From contig NZ_MPJW01000135.1 in the NCBI RefSeq assembly GCF_001945525.1, forward strand, positions 1-33,013: DNA of 33,013 nt, written 5' to 3'. Positions 15,171 to 22,938 of the stretch are shown one piece after another. This DNA comes from Ileibacterium valens (GTDB lineage: Bacteria; Bacillota_I; Bacilli_A; Erysipelotrichales; Erysipelotrichaceae). Every line of letters starts with the position of its first letter. The first letter of the stretch is position 1. The translations under genes and the position numbers were made by a program. The notes under the pieces were generated by a model. It was not told where the DNA came from and ran no database searches. It saw nothing but the letters and a program-made list of their open reading frames with translations.

Positions 15171-16466
15171 GTGGAAGAAGTTATTAAGATTGAAGGCGGA
15201 CATCTTCTGAATGGTAAAGTCAGAGTTTCCGGAAGTAAGAATGCCACCGTCGCTCTCATACCGGCTTGTGTACTGGGAAACAAACCGGTTCGAATTTATG
15301 GCGTGCCAGAAATATCCGATGTAGATGCATTAATCATTCTTCTCGAGGAACTGGGCGTTCAGGTCATTCGAGAAGCCGACGATACTTTATATATTGATCC
15401 ATTAGGAATGGAAAACAGACCGATGAACAGTGAAGCCGTTCAGAAATTGCGTGCTTCCTATTATTTCATGGGCGCATTGCTTGGAAAATACGGCAGAGCC
15501 GAAATTAAAATGCCAGGAGGCTGCTTTTTGGGACCTCGGCCAATTGATCTGCATCTGAAAGGTTTTGAAGCCCTGGGTGCAAAAATTGATTATCGAGATG
15601 GCTGCTATATTATCGAAGCAGATGAACTGAAGGGAACCAGAATCTTTCTGGATATTTCGAGCGTTGGGGCAACGATCAATATTATGCTTGCGGCTGTTTA
15701 TGCCAAAGGACGAACGATTATTGATAATGCGGCGCGTGAACCAGAAATTATCGATATTGCGACTTTGCTCAATAAAATGGGAGCTAAAATTCATGGAATG
15801 GGTACAAGTACTCTGGTCATTGATGGTGTCGAGCAGCTTGGAGGCTGCTTTCATGAGATTATTCCAGATCGCATTGAAGCCGCAACCTACGTATTAATGG
15901 CAGCTGCCATGGCCGAAGATATGACTATCGAGAACGTGATCCCACAGCATCTGGATGCCATTTTATCCAAGCTTTCTGAAATTGGAATTAACCTGGAAAT
16001 CGGATCTGATTTCGTTCATGTCTTTGGAAATGATCCAAAGGGAGAACTCAGACCAACAGAAATTATTACCAAGCCTTATCCTGGATTTGCAACCGATGCT
16101 CAGCAGCCATTTACTCCGCTGCTGACCAGAGCCCGCGGCCAGTCCATGATTCGGGAAAATATCTATGGCGAACGCTTTAAACACATGGATGAGCTGCGAA
16201 AGATGGGCGCAAACACCTATGTCCGGGTACCGGATGGATTTGTTTATGGTCCAACTCCTTTAAAAGGAGCGAAGGTTCGTGCAACCGACCTGAGATGTGG
16301 AGCAGCATTGGTTATCGCCGCATTGATGGCAGATGGTGAAACTGAAATTCATGATATCTACCATATCGATCGTGGATATGACAATCTTGACAAAAAACTA
16401 AGAAGTCTTGGCGCAGTAATCTGGCGTGAAGAAGTTGAAGATGATCCAGATTTTAAACAAAATTAA
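15171..16466 (+). CDS. murA: UDP-N-acetylglucosamine 1-carboxyvinyltransferase
   Basis: MurA makes the first committed peptidoglycan precursor by adding enolpyruvate from PEP to UDP-GlcNAc, and is the fosfomycin target. The protein is 431 residues from the GTG start. Key residues are Lys23-Asn24 in GSKNA, the catalytic Cys118 in PGGCFLGPRP (the fosfomycin-attacked cysteine is present), YPGFATDAQQPF with the general-base Asp, and the TDLRCGAALV segment near the end (the usual form is RAGA). I chose GTG 15171 because AAGGGG lies 6 bases before it and the protein then starts MEEVIKIEGG; the in-frame ATG at 15147 has only a weak site. Bacillota often have a second MurA; which paralog this is cannot be told here. 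Confidence 0.95.
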   Translation: MEEVIKIEGGHLLNGKVRVSGSKNATVALIPACVLGNKPVRIYGVPEISDVDALIILLEELGVQVIREADDTLYIDPLGMENRPMNSEAVQKLRASYYFMGALLGKYGRAEIKMPGGCFLGPRPIDLHLKGFEALGAKIDYRDGCYIIEADELKGTRIFLDISSVGATINIMLAAVYAKGRTIIDNAAREPEIIDIATLLNKMGAKIHGMGTSTLVIDGVEQLGGCFHEIIPDRIEAATYVLMAAAMAEDMTIENVIPQHLDAILSKLSEIGINLEIGSDFVHVFGNDPKGELRPTEIITKPYPGFATDAQQPFTPLLTRARGQSMIRENIYGERFKHMDELRKMGANTYVRVPDGFVYGPTPLKGAKVRATDLRCGAALVIAALMADGETEIHDIYHIDRGYDNLDKKLRSLGAVIWREEVEDDPDFKQN

Positions 16467-16474
16467 ATGATTTT

Positions 16475-16533
16475 ACCGGCTGCTGATTTGTTGATCCTGT
16501 CAAAAGGGATCAATAAATCAGCAGCCGGTTTTA
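16475..16533 (+). terminator. Very long intrinsic terminator after murA
   Basis: Two 23-base arms (16475-16497 and 16507-16529) pair without a break, with one G-U wobble and a 9-base loop, followed by TTT. The arms begin ACCGGCTGCTGATTT and end with its complement. Confidence 0.9.
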
Positions 16534-16560
16534 TATTGTTCCAGTTCTACATGAAAATTT

Positions 16561-16588
16561 TTTTCATCAGGGATTTATGTAATACAAT
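16561..16588 (+). promoter_or_regulatory. Promoter for the LytTR gene, placed for a leaderless mRNA
   Basis: TTTTCA (16561-16566), 16 bases, then TACAAT (16583-16588). Only six bases separate the -10 from the ATG at 16595, so the predicted transcription start is at or next to the A of the ATG. No Shine-Dalgarno is present. Confidence 0.55.
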
Positions 16589-16594
16589 GACATT

Positions 16595-17275
16595 ATGATT
16601 AAAGCGGCGATTCTTGAAAGAGAAAAAGAAAGCAAGGATATTATTTTTTTGCTTGGAGAATATTTCCGGGAAGTTGATTGGACCTTCCGGCATTTTTATA
16701 AAGCGAGTGAACTGGCAAAAGCAATGAAAAACGAGCAGTATCAGATTTTCGTATTTGATGAGATTTTTAAATCCCCTCGTTTAGAAAGTGTCTTTGTCCA
16801 TGATAATCCAACCGCAATCTTTATTTTTGTCTGTGAAAACCCTGAAGAAATCAAGAATGGAGATACGAGGGAGAGAATCTTTTATATTTCAAAGGCGGCG
16901 ATGACTGAAGATCTTGAAAAGATCCGTTCAATCATTGTTGGACTCGTCAGGCAAAAAGAAGTCTATTCCTTTACATATAACAGCATTCAGATTGATATTC
17001 CGATTGAAGATATTTTCTATATGGAAAAGATTGAGAAGAATGTCTACTTCTATACGCGTATTGGAACATTTCATCGCAGGCTGAATATGGTAAACCTTGA
17101 GGAATATTTCACCCGATACGGATTTATGCGTGTTCACGTCTCTTATATTGTAAATACGAAATATATAACTGGAATCTTTCACGATGAAGTGGAAATCAAT
17201 CGGGAAAAGCGGATTCCCTTATCTCGATCCCAAAAGAAAAAGAATCAACTGAAAGTCAGAAAGAAAACGACCTGA
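16595..17275 (+). CDS. Orphan LytTR-family transcriptional regulator with degenerate receiver domain
   Basis: The C-terminal half (about 120-215) is a LytTR DNA-binding domain, as in AgrA: IPIEDIFYMEKIEKNVYFYT, GTFHRRLNMVNLEEYF and MRVHVSYIVNTKYI are all typical. The N-terminal ~115 residues resemble a response-regulator receiver fold (strand AAILERE, then QIFVFDE around residue 50-56, and a Lys in YISKA), but the usual Asp-Asp pair at the first strand is Glu-Arg-Glu, so phosphorylation is doubtful. No histidine kinase is adjacent. The start has no ribosome-binding site and sits directly after a -10 box. The C-terminus is strongly basic. It may bind the nearby inverted repeats, but this is inference. 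Confidence 0.85.
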   Translation: MIKAAILEREKESKDIIFLLGEYFREVDWTFRHFYKASELAKAMKNEQYQIFVFDEIFKSPRLESVFVHDNPTAIFIFVCENPEEIKNGDTRERIFYISKAAMTEDLEKIRSIIVGLVRQKEVYSFTYNSIQIDIPIEDIFYMEKIEKNVYFYTRIGTFHRRLNMVNLEEYFTRYGFMRVHVSYIVNTKYITGIFHDEVEINREKRIPLSRSQKKKNQLKVRKKTT

Positions 17276-17703
17276 TCCAGGCGGATTGATATTTAGCGGA
17301 CCTGAGAATGAGGAATTGCAAATACTCATTAGTCTATAGAATTTGGGTTTATAAAATTAACAGCTCATGAATTCATCCGCTTTGAGATTCCAGTCTTTTA
17401 CAATACTTTTCGGTCATTCCGAAAAGTAGATCGGAATATTCAAAGGTATACTGAAGGTGGATAAAAAGAAATCGGTCAGTTAAAAATGCAGACTGAACGA
17501 TTGCAGGAATGAAAAAGAATCTGAAGTGAGCTTTTCATTCCTTCACAGAATAAAGGCAGCAAAGAACAGCGATCCTGGGAAGTCGCTGATCCTTGCTGCC
17601 TTTTCTATGTTTCTTGTTTCAGGGATTGACTTTGGTTTTGAATTTAACGATTCAGTGAGATTTTCTGAACAGTATTGCTCAGGGAATTCTAAAGTGAATC
17701 GAT
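17276..17703. other. Structured intergenic region between convergent LytTR and dapH genes
   Basis: No gene is seen, but four inverted repeats lie in a row: TACTTTTCGG/CCGAAAAGTA (17404-17428, 10 pairs, loop of 5), CGGTCAGT/ACTGAACG with one mismatch (17473-17499), AGGAATGAAAA/TTTTCATTCCT (17505-17542, 11 pairs), and the nested terminator at 17552-17604. A frame open from 17526 to 17741 runs across the terminator and is not credible. The last 100 bases (17605-17703) look featureless. Confidence 0.6.
17552..17604 (+). terminator. Nested terminator hairpin, possibly bidirectional
   Basis: The outer arms AAAGGCAGCAA (17552-17562) and TTGCTGCCTTT (17593-17603) enclose an inner CAGCGA/TCGCTG stem. 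The plus-strand side ends in TTTT. Read on the minus strand the stem ends in TTT followed by A, so it may also end the dapH transcript, which converges here. Confidence 0.8.
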
Positions 17704-18387
17704 TTACAGGGCCCGCAAATCGGTTTCGAGACCTGTTTTAGAGGTTGTCTTCCCATCTTTTTTCTTGATGATTCGAGCAGGCACTCCAGCTACCACTGTG
17801 TTTTCTGGAACATCTTCAGTGACAACGGCTCCAGCAGCAACCACAGCGCCTTTTTTGACTCTGACACCTTCTAAGACAACCGCATTGGCGCCAATAACTA
17901 CGTCATCTTCGATGACTACAGGTGTCGCGCTGGCAGGTTCTACAACGCCGGCAAGAACAGTCCCTGCTCCGATATGGCAATTGTCCTGTACGATGGCTCT
18001 TCCTCCTAAAACGGCGTTCATATCAATCATTGAGTTTTTTCCGACAACAGCTCCGATGTTTAGAACAGCTCCCATCATAATGACGGCATTGTCCTTGATC
18101 TCGACGTGATCGCGAATGATCGCTCCGGGCTCAATTCGGGCATGAATGGCTTTTGAATCAAGAAGAGGGATGGCTGAATTTCTGGCAGCAGTTTCTAAAT
18201 AATAGTCTTCGATGATCGACTCATTGGCTTTTAAGACAGGCTCAATGTCTTCCCAATCGCCAATCACCAGAGAATCAAACTGCCTGCAGTTAGGAAACTC
18301 GATGGGTGAATTTGACTTGAAATAAAGCTTAACGGGGGTTTTCTTTTTCGAATCGTGAATCAGCTGAATAATATCTTGTGCATCCAT
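17704..18387 (-). CDS. dapH: Tetrahydrodipicolinate N-acetyltransferase
   Basis: DapH transfers an acetyl group from acetyl-CoA to tetrahydrodipicolinate, the first step of the acetylase branch to diaminopimelate. The 227-residue protein has the DapH N-terminal helical part (about 1-80, with KLYFKS and [10 protein letters not shown]) followed by a left-handed beta-helix of hexapeptide repeats (about 85-205, such as [16 protein letters not shown] and [13 protein letters not shown]). Length and N-terminus favour DapH over the succinyltransferase DapD. An AAGGGAG site is 11 bases before the ATG. It is last in the lys/dap block but separated from dapB by a terminator and has its own promoter-like sequence. 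Confidence 0.93.
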   Translation of the reverse strand: MDAQDIIQLIHDSKKKTPVKLYFKSNSPIEFPNCRQFDSLVIGDWEDIEPVLKANESIIEDYYLETAARNSAIPLLDSKAIHARIEPGAIIRDHVEIKDNAVIMMGAVLNIGAVVGKNSMIDMNAVLGGRAIVQDNCHIGAGTVLAGVVEPASATPVVIEDDVVIGANAVVLEGVRVKKGAVVAAGAVVTEDVPENTVVAGVPARIIKKKDGKTTSKTGLETDLRAL

Positions 18388-18434
18388 AATGGATTTGACT
18401 CCCTTCTGACTGAACGGATCAGTTTATGGTGATA

Positions 18435-18464
18435 ATAATGAAATGAATAACTCCATCACGTCAA
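18435..18464 (-). promoter_or_regulatory. Probable separate promoter for dapH
   Basis: On the minus strand TTGACG (18464-18459), 18 bases, then CATTAT (18440-18435), located directly after the dapB terminator and about 50 bases before the dapH start. Confidence 0.5.
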
Positions 18465-18465
18465 G

Positions 18466-18493
18466 AAATAAAACAGGCCCAGAGCGGGCCTGT
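18466..18493 (-). terminator. Intrinsic terminator between dapB and dapH
   Basis: The perfect 8-base arms ACAGGCCC/GGGCCTGT (18473-18480, 18486-18493) have a 5-base loop. On the minus strand the tail reads TTTTATTT; on the plus strand a run of seven T follows after CA, so it can work both ways. A second 8-pair hairpin CCGCTTTA/TAAAGCGG (18511-18530) precedes it just after the dapB stop. Confidence 0.8.
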
Positions 18494-18550
18494 CATTTTT
18501 TTGACTGATACCGCTTTACTTATAAAGCGGATGAATACTTCTGGTTTTGC

Positions 18551-19282
18551 CTAAACGGCTTTGTTTAATGCGGATTCAACCATCTGATCCATATCGTAAA
18601 GACCAGGTTTCTGATTCAGAAGATAGTTTGCGGCATTGATTGCCCCATTGACAAAGATCTGACGGTTATTGGCATTATGAGAAAGCGATAGACTTTCTTC
18701 GGATCCTTCAAAATCAACTTCGTGATAGCCAGGAATCGTTCCGCCGCGCATAGCACTGACTCCGATTTCCTTGCCGCGTTTTTTGCTTTGAGGATTTCGT
18801 CCAAAGACATGATCGAATTCGTGATCTGGATCAGCAGCTTCTAAAAGCATCAATGCGGTTCCGCTTGGGGCATCGGCTTTCTGATTGTGATGCTTTTCAA
18901 GGATTTCAATATCCCATTGATCCTTCAGAATCTTCGAAGCAATGGAAGTCAGCTTCTTTAATACGGCAATGCCAAGGGAATAGTTGGCAGTAAAGAAAAC
19001 AGGAACGGCTTTTGCGGTTTCTGAAAGCAGAATTTTCTGATCCGTACTTAAAGCGGTTGTCCCTTCCACTAAAGCCACCTGGTGTTCAGCCGCCAAAGGA
19101 GCAATCCAGTTTAAATTGTCCGGATGAGAAAAATCGAAGATGACATCGGCCTGATCAATATTACCCATGATTTCTGAAGGATTCAGGACATCGCCCATAC
19201 CTAAAACATCATGTCCCTGATCCTTCAGGGTTTTTGCGATCAGCTGACCCATTTTTCCAGTTCCAATAATCAGGGCTTTCAT
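18551..19282 (-). CDS. dapB: 4-hydroxy-tetrahydrodipicolinate reductase
   Basis: DapB reduces the DapA product with NAD(P)H to tetrahydrodipicolinate. The 243-residue protein, a short form compared with E. coli's 273, has the nucleotide-binding GTGKMG (7-12) and the catalytic motif EKHHNQKADAPSGTA with His131-His132 and Lys135. Its ATG overlaps the dapA stop (ATGA) with AAAGG upstream, so translation is coupled. It supplies the substrate acetylated by DapH, encoded downstream. Confidence 0.96.
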   Translation of the reverse strand: MKALIIGTGKMGQLIAKTLKDQGHDVLGMGDVLNPSEIMGNIDQADVIFDFSHPDNLNWIAPLAAEHQVALVEGTTALSTDQKILLSETAKAVPVFFTANYSLGIAVLKKLTSIASKILKDQWDIEILEKHHNQKADAPSGTALMLLEAADPDHEFDHVFGRNPQSKKRGKEIGVSAMRGGTIPGYHEVDFEGSEESLSLSHNANNRQIFVNGAINAANYLLNQKPGLYDMDQMVESALNKAV

Positions 19283-20178
19283 AGAAGATCAACCTTTCTT
19301 AAGGAGTCAGCCAGTCTTTGCTCATTGGCTTCACTCATTTTGTAAAGAGGAAGACGCAAATCACCAACATTGAAGCCCATCAGATTGAGAGCACTCTTGA
19401 CTGGAATTGGATTGACTTCGCAAAACAGGGAGCGGACCAGATCCAGATATTTTAGCTGAAGATCCAGAGATTTCTTTGTATCGCCATTGAGGTAAGCCTG
19501 AACCATATCATGCGTTTCCTTAGGAGCCACATTGGCTAAAACGGAAATCACGCCGCTGCCGCCAAGAGAAAGCAGAGGAACGATCATATCATCATTGCCG
19601 GAATACATTTTAAATTTTTCATTCAGATAAGGAGCGATATCGGCCGCATAGGAGATGTTGCCGCTGGCTTCCTTGATTCCAGCAGCATTTGGATGCTTAG
19701 ATAGGCGGCCGATGACATCAGCAGGAATATTAATACCGGTACGCCCTGGGATGTTATAGATTACACATGGAATTTCTACAGCATCCAAGGTCTGCATAAA
19801 GTGATGATACAGCCCTTCCGGATTGGCCTTGTTATAGTAGGGGGAGATAATCAATAAGCCATCTGCGCCCATTTCCTGATAATCAAGAGATTTCTGTTTC
19901 ATAACCGCAGAGTTGTTGCTTCCAGTTCCAACAAGAACGAAGATCCGATCATCTGCTGCATCGAGAACAGTTTTCACCGCGATGTCGTCTTCTTCATGAG
20001 TCATTGTTGGCGTTTCCCCTGTTGTTCCTAAAACGAGGATTCCATCTGTTCCATTCTGAATATGAAATTCAACGAGTTCGCGGAGTTTTTCAGTGTTGAC
20101 CTGACCATCTTCGGTAAATGGAGTAATCAGGGCTACGATCGAGCCATCTGGCAGATTTTTTTTATTGGTTTTCGACAT
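19279..20178 (-). CDS. dapA: 4-hydroxy-tetrahydrodipicolinate synthase
   Basis: DapA condenses pyruvate with aspartate semialdehyde, the branch point to DAP and lysine. The 299-residue TIM-barrel enzyme has GTTGETPT (51-58), YNIPGRTG with Tyr141 and Arg146, and the Schiff-base Lys169 in GIKEASGN. Its start lies inside the last 17 bases of dapF, with AAAGGA about 10 bases upstream. In many bacteria DapA is inhibited by lysine; here transcription is also under the upstream lysine riboswitch. Confidence 0.96.
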   Translation of the reverse strand: MSKTNKKNLPDGSIVALITPFTEDGQVNTEKLRELVEFHIQNGTDGILVLGTTGETPTMTHEEDDIAVKTVLDAADDRIFVLVGTGSNNSAVMKQKSLDYQEMGADGLLIISPYYNKANPEGLYHHFMQTLDAVEIPCVIYNIPGRTGINIPADVIGRLSKHPNAAGIKEASGNISYAADIAPYLNEKFKMYSGNDDMIVPLLSLGGSGVISVLANVAPKETHDMVQAYLNGDTKKSLDLQLKYLDLVRSLFCEVNPIPVKSALNLMGFNVGDLRLPLYKMSEANEQRLADSLRKVDLL

Positions 20179-21004
20179 AAGAATAAATTCCTTTCAGAAT
20201 CCGAACGGCAGGTCCGGAAAGATAAACACGCTGTTCGTTGTCGACATCGATATGAAGAGTTCCTTTTTTCATTTCGATATCAATACGGGGTCTGGTCTTA
20301 GAAAGCATAAATGAGATCAGGCCACTGGCACACATTCCTGTTCCGCATGCCAGAGTCATCCCGCATCCTCTTTCATAGGTTGCGGCTTTTAATTTTTCAG
20401 GGGTAAGGACTTCTACGAAATTTACATTGGTCTGTTCAGAGAAAAGCGGGTGATGACAGATTTCCTTACCGACTTTTTCCCATTTTGGATCAAATGGATC
20501 CTCGACAAAAACAACTGTATGAATGGTCGACATATAGACGGAATACAGATTCAGGATTCCTTCTGAAGTTTCAAGTGGATATTCCCAGATGCGGGTATCG
20601 CTCTTAACTCCAATTTTGTCATTACCCCAGATGGGTTTACCCATTCCAACCAGACAGATAAAAGGATCGGCAGAAATTTCTGAGATTGTTTTCACTCCGG
20701 CTTTCGTTTCGACTTCATACATTCCGCCGTTGACCAGACCTTCATCATGACAATAAGCGGCAAAACAGCGGATTCCATTGCCGCACATATCCGCTCTTGA
20801 ACCATCCTGATTGTAATAAATCATTTCTAGCGGATCCTGTTTGACAAAGATACAGCCATCGGCACCGATTCCGGTATGACGATCACAGACGGAAACAATA
20901 AAGTCAGTTCGTTTTTCATCTGTATCAAAAAGATCAAGCAAGCCGGCATCAACCATAATGAAATCATTGCCGCACCCATGATATTTACTGACTTGGATAT
21001 CCAT
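20162..21004 (-). CDS. dapF: Diaminopimelate epimerase
   Basis: DapF converts L,L-DAP to meso-DAP, needed both for peptidoglycan and as the LysA substrate. The 280-residue protein has the two catalytic cysteines in conserved settings: Cys74 in DMCGNGIRC and Cys220 in TLACGTG. The N-terminal motif reads HGCGNDF (usually HGLGNDF or similar). Its ATG overlaps the lysA stop by one base (TAATG), with AAAGG 8 bases upstream. Confidence 0.96.
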   Translation of the reverse strand: MDIQVSKYHGCGNDFIMVDAGLLDLFDTDEKRTDFIVSVCDRHTGIGADGCIFVKQDPLEMIYYNQDGSRADMCGNGIRCFAAYCHDEGLVNGGMYEVETKAGVKTISEISADPFICLVGMGKPIWGNDKIGVKSDTRIWEYPLETSEGILNLYSVYMSTIHTVVFVEDPFDPKWEKVGKEICHHPLFSEQTNVNFVEVLTPEKLKAATYERGCGMTLACGTGMCASGLISFMLSKTRPRIDIEMKKGTLHIDVDNEQRVYLSGPAVRILKGIYSYVENQ

Positions 21005-22365
21005 TAAATAAGCCTTTCATCAACTTCATTTTTAATCAGATCTTCCAGACTCTCCCGTCTTACGACGATTCTGGCCTGGTCATCCTTGACGAAAACAACA
21101 GGAGGAACACCTAATTTGTTATAGTGACTGGCCATTGAATAGCCGTAAGCCCCTGTGGTATAAATCGCAAGCAGATCATCTGGCATCGCTGCAGGAAGAT
21201 AATCTTCCTTAACGAGGATATCCCCGCTTTCGCAGCATTTTCCTGCTACTGTGACTTTCTCTGACTTTTCTTCATCCATACGCTGTGCCAGATCACAGTT
21301 ATAATCCGCATCGTATAAAGCCGGGCGGATATTATCATTCATACCGCCATCGACAAAGACATACGTCTTATTGGGAGTATGCTTCACCGATTCAACACGA
21401 TAGAGCGTACAGGCTGCATTGGCGGTGATGCTTCGTCCAGGTTCAATCCACAGATTTTTTAGATGCAGTGAATTTTCTTTCTGCGCCTGATGGATGCTTT
21501 CAAGAATCGTGTTGCAGACCAGATCAATGGGAATTGGCTGATCGTCCGGAGTATACCAGGCTGCAAAACCTCCGCCTAAATCCAATGTTCTGACTTTCAT
21601 GCTGCTGCACTTTTTGAATTCGACGATAAATTTACACATGACATCAATTTCAGCTTTAAAGGCTTCCGGATCAAAGATCTGAGAACCAATGTGAGCATGA
21701 AACCCATCAAAGTGAACAGGGAAATCATCCTGATTGAAAAGCTCACTGATCTGCAAAATGGTATCCAGATCAGAGCAGAGAACGCCAAACTTGGAATCGA
21801 CATGAGCAGTCACAATATAGGCATGCGTATGGGCTTCTACTCCGGGATTAACACGAAGCAGGACGGATATAGATAAGTCTTTATCCAGGCTGCCTTCCTC
21901 AAGCATGGTTTCTGTCAGTCTTTTCAGTTTTCTGGCTTCGTGAAGATTGTCCAGAACGATGGTTCCAACATGGTTTTCAAGGGCCATGACGAGTTCAGAA
22001 GTACTTTTTGCATTTCCATGGAATACGACCTTATCCATTGGGAAGTCTGCCTGAATGGCCGTATAAAGTTCACCGGCACTGACAACATCTAAGCCCAATC
22101 CAGCCTGTCTGACGAGTTCTAACATCGCGATGGTGTTAAATGCTTTGGAAGCATACAGCACACGGGTGGACAGTCCTCCGGTAGAATCCTTGAAATTGGA
22201 AGTGAATTCTTCCATGTTTTTTAACAGCTGATTTTCCGAATAGACATAAACCGGAGTCCCAGCTTTCCTGGCAATTTCTGCAGCTGGAATCTTTTCGATA
22301 AACAGCTGTGAATCCTTCAGGGAATAACCCTGATAATTCAGAGCTTTGTTTTCTGATCCTTTCAT
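21004..22365 (-). CDS. lysA: Diaminopimelate decarboxylase
   Basis: LysA decarboxylates meso-DAP to L-lysine using pyridoxal phosphate. The 453-residue fold-III decarboxylase has the PLP lysine Lys74 in YASKAF, the HIGSQI segment, the phosphate-binding Gly-rich LDLGGGFA and the active-site GKCCESGDI of the partner subunit. AAAGGA lies about 10 bases before the ATG. It is the first gene after the lysine riboswitch, so its expression should fall when lysine is abundant. Being first, and overlapping dapF, it ties lysine formation to the DAP genes behind it. Confidence 0.96.
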   Translation of the reverse strand: MKGSENKALNYQGYSLKDSQLFIEKIPAAEIARKAGTPVYVYSENQLLKNMEEFTSNFKDSTGGLSTRVLYASKAFNTIAMLELVRQAGLGLDVVSAGELYTAIQADFPMDKVVFHGNAKSTSELVMALENHVGTIVLDNLHEARKLKRLTETMLEEGSLDKDLSISVLLRVNPGVEAHTHAYIVTAHVDSKFGVLCSDLDTILQISELFNQDDFPVHFDGFHAHIGSQIFDPEAFKAEIDVMCKFIVEFKKCSSMKVRTLDLGGGFAAWYTPDDQPIPIDLVCNTILESIHQAQKENSLHLKNLWIEPGRSITANAACTLYRVESVKHTPNKTYVFVDGGMNDNIRPALYDADYNCDLAQRMDEEKSEKVTVAGKCCESGDILVKEDYLPAAMPDDLLAIYTTGAYGYSMASHYNKLGVPPVVFVKDDQARIVVRRESLEDLIKNEVDERLI

Positions 22366-22376
22366 AAATGGGATCC

Positions 22377-22414
22377 TTTCTTAATGGAATTTCTTTTTCT
22401 TCATTGAATTTCTG
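22377..22414 (-). repeat. Two tandem 19-base repeats in the lysA leader
   Basis: On the plus strand TTTCTTAATGGAATTTCTT (22377-22395) is followed directly by TTTCTTCATTGAATTTCTG (22396-22414), 16 of 19 identical. The first copy overlaps the lysA ribosome-binding site (complement AAGAAAGGA). Confidence 0.65.
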
Positions 22415-22490
22415 TTTTTTTATTTCTTTTGAATCTCAGTCTGATAGAAGCTTTTATATCTCATCTATTTCTGCAGACCTCAGAACAAAG

Positions 22491-22517
22491 AAAAAGCCGT
22501 CCAAATAAATGGCCGGC
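22491..22517 (-). terminator. Riboswitch-controlled terminator upstream of lysA
   Basis: On the minus strand GCCGGCC (22517-22511) pairs with GGACGGC (22502-22496), one mismatch, with an 8-base loop and then TTTTT (22495-22491). Upstream, GGGC at the 3' side of the aptamer could pair with GCCC next to this stem (with GGAAA/TTTCC between), giving a competing antiterminator. Confidence 0.85.
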
Positions 22518-22540
22518 GGGCAATTGGGAAATGATTTTCC

Positions 22541-22706
22541 TGATAGCCCTCCTGCACGTTATCTGCAGACAGTCCGACATATTTTCTATGTCGGCCCACC
22601 ATCACGATCATGCCTGATCGGACAGTTCGGCGATGTCGCTCGATTTAAACCTCAGACGCCTGCCGGCTTGGTTCAAATCAGTCTCTACCGCAACCTCTAT
22701 CTTGGC
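22541..22706 (-). ncRNA. Lysine riboswitch (L-box aptamer)
   Basis: On the minus strand the conserved blocks of the lysine aptamer are visible in order: GATAGAGGTTGCGG (22701-22688), then further downstream CATCGCCGAAC, GTGGGCCGACAT, and the closing GGAGGGCTATC (22552-22542). GATAG and CTATC form helix P1. Inner hairpins include CCGACATA/TATGTCGG. With the terminator at 22517-22491 this is a transcriptional OFF switch: lysine binding stabilises P1 and frees the terminator. It should control lysA-dapF-dapA-dapB, and dapH only by readthrough. Confidence 0.93.
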
Positions 22707-22708
22707 AA

Positions 22709-22737
22709 ATCTTAGCACTCCCTAATTTCTTTTACAA
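22709..22737 (-). promoter_or_regulatory. Promoter for the lysine riboswitch and lysA operon
   Basis: On the minus strand TTGTAA (22737-22732), 17 bases, then TAAGAT (22714-22709) preceded by TG-C (22717-22715), an extended -10. Transcription should start about 22702, right at the 5' side of aptamer helix P1. Confidence 0.7.
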
Positions 22738-22938
22738 CAATGGAAAACTTTACAGAAAAAGTTTTGAAAATTCCCGGTAATATTGATCAAATTCATGCAT
22801 AATAGTCGCAATTGATCTTTATCGATCCGTTTGAAACGATCTGTTAGCCTTATGTCAATTTATTAAAGTCAGCAGAGTCAAACAAGATATTTCGGATCAA
22901 TGAGATGTTTAAAAGGATTATCCAGGAGAAAAAAATTT

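Larger units (their letters stand above)
22366..22938. other. Divergent regulatory region between lysA and the M20 peptidase gene
   Basis: From lysA outward on the minus strand: two tandem 19-base repeats near the ribosome-binding site, a terminator, the lysine aptamer and the promoter, all listed separately. The side toward the M20 gene (22740-22938) is AT-rich. I see no good -35/-10 pair for that gene; CATAAT (22798-22803) is the best -10 candidate. Confidence 0.6.

Noticed and set aside
17526-17741. Plus-strand frame of 71 codons
   Set aside because: It spans the nested terminator at 17552-17604 and overlaps the end of dapH; no ribosome-binding site.
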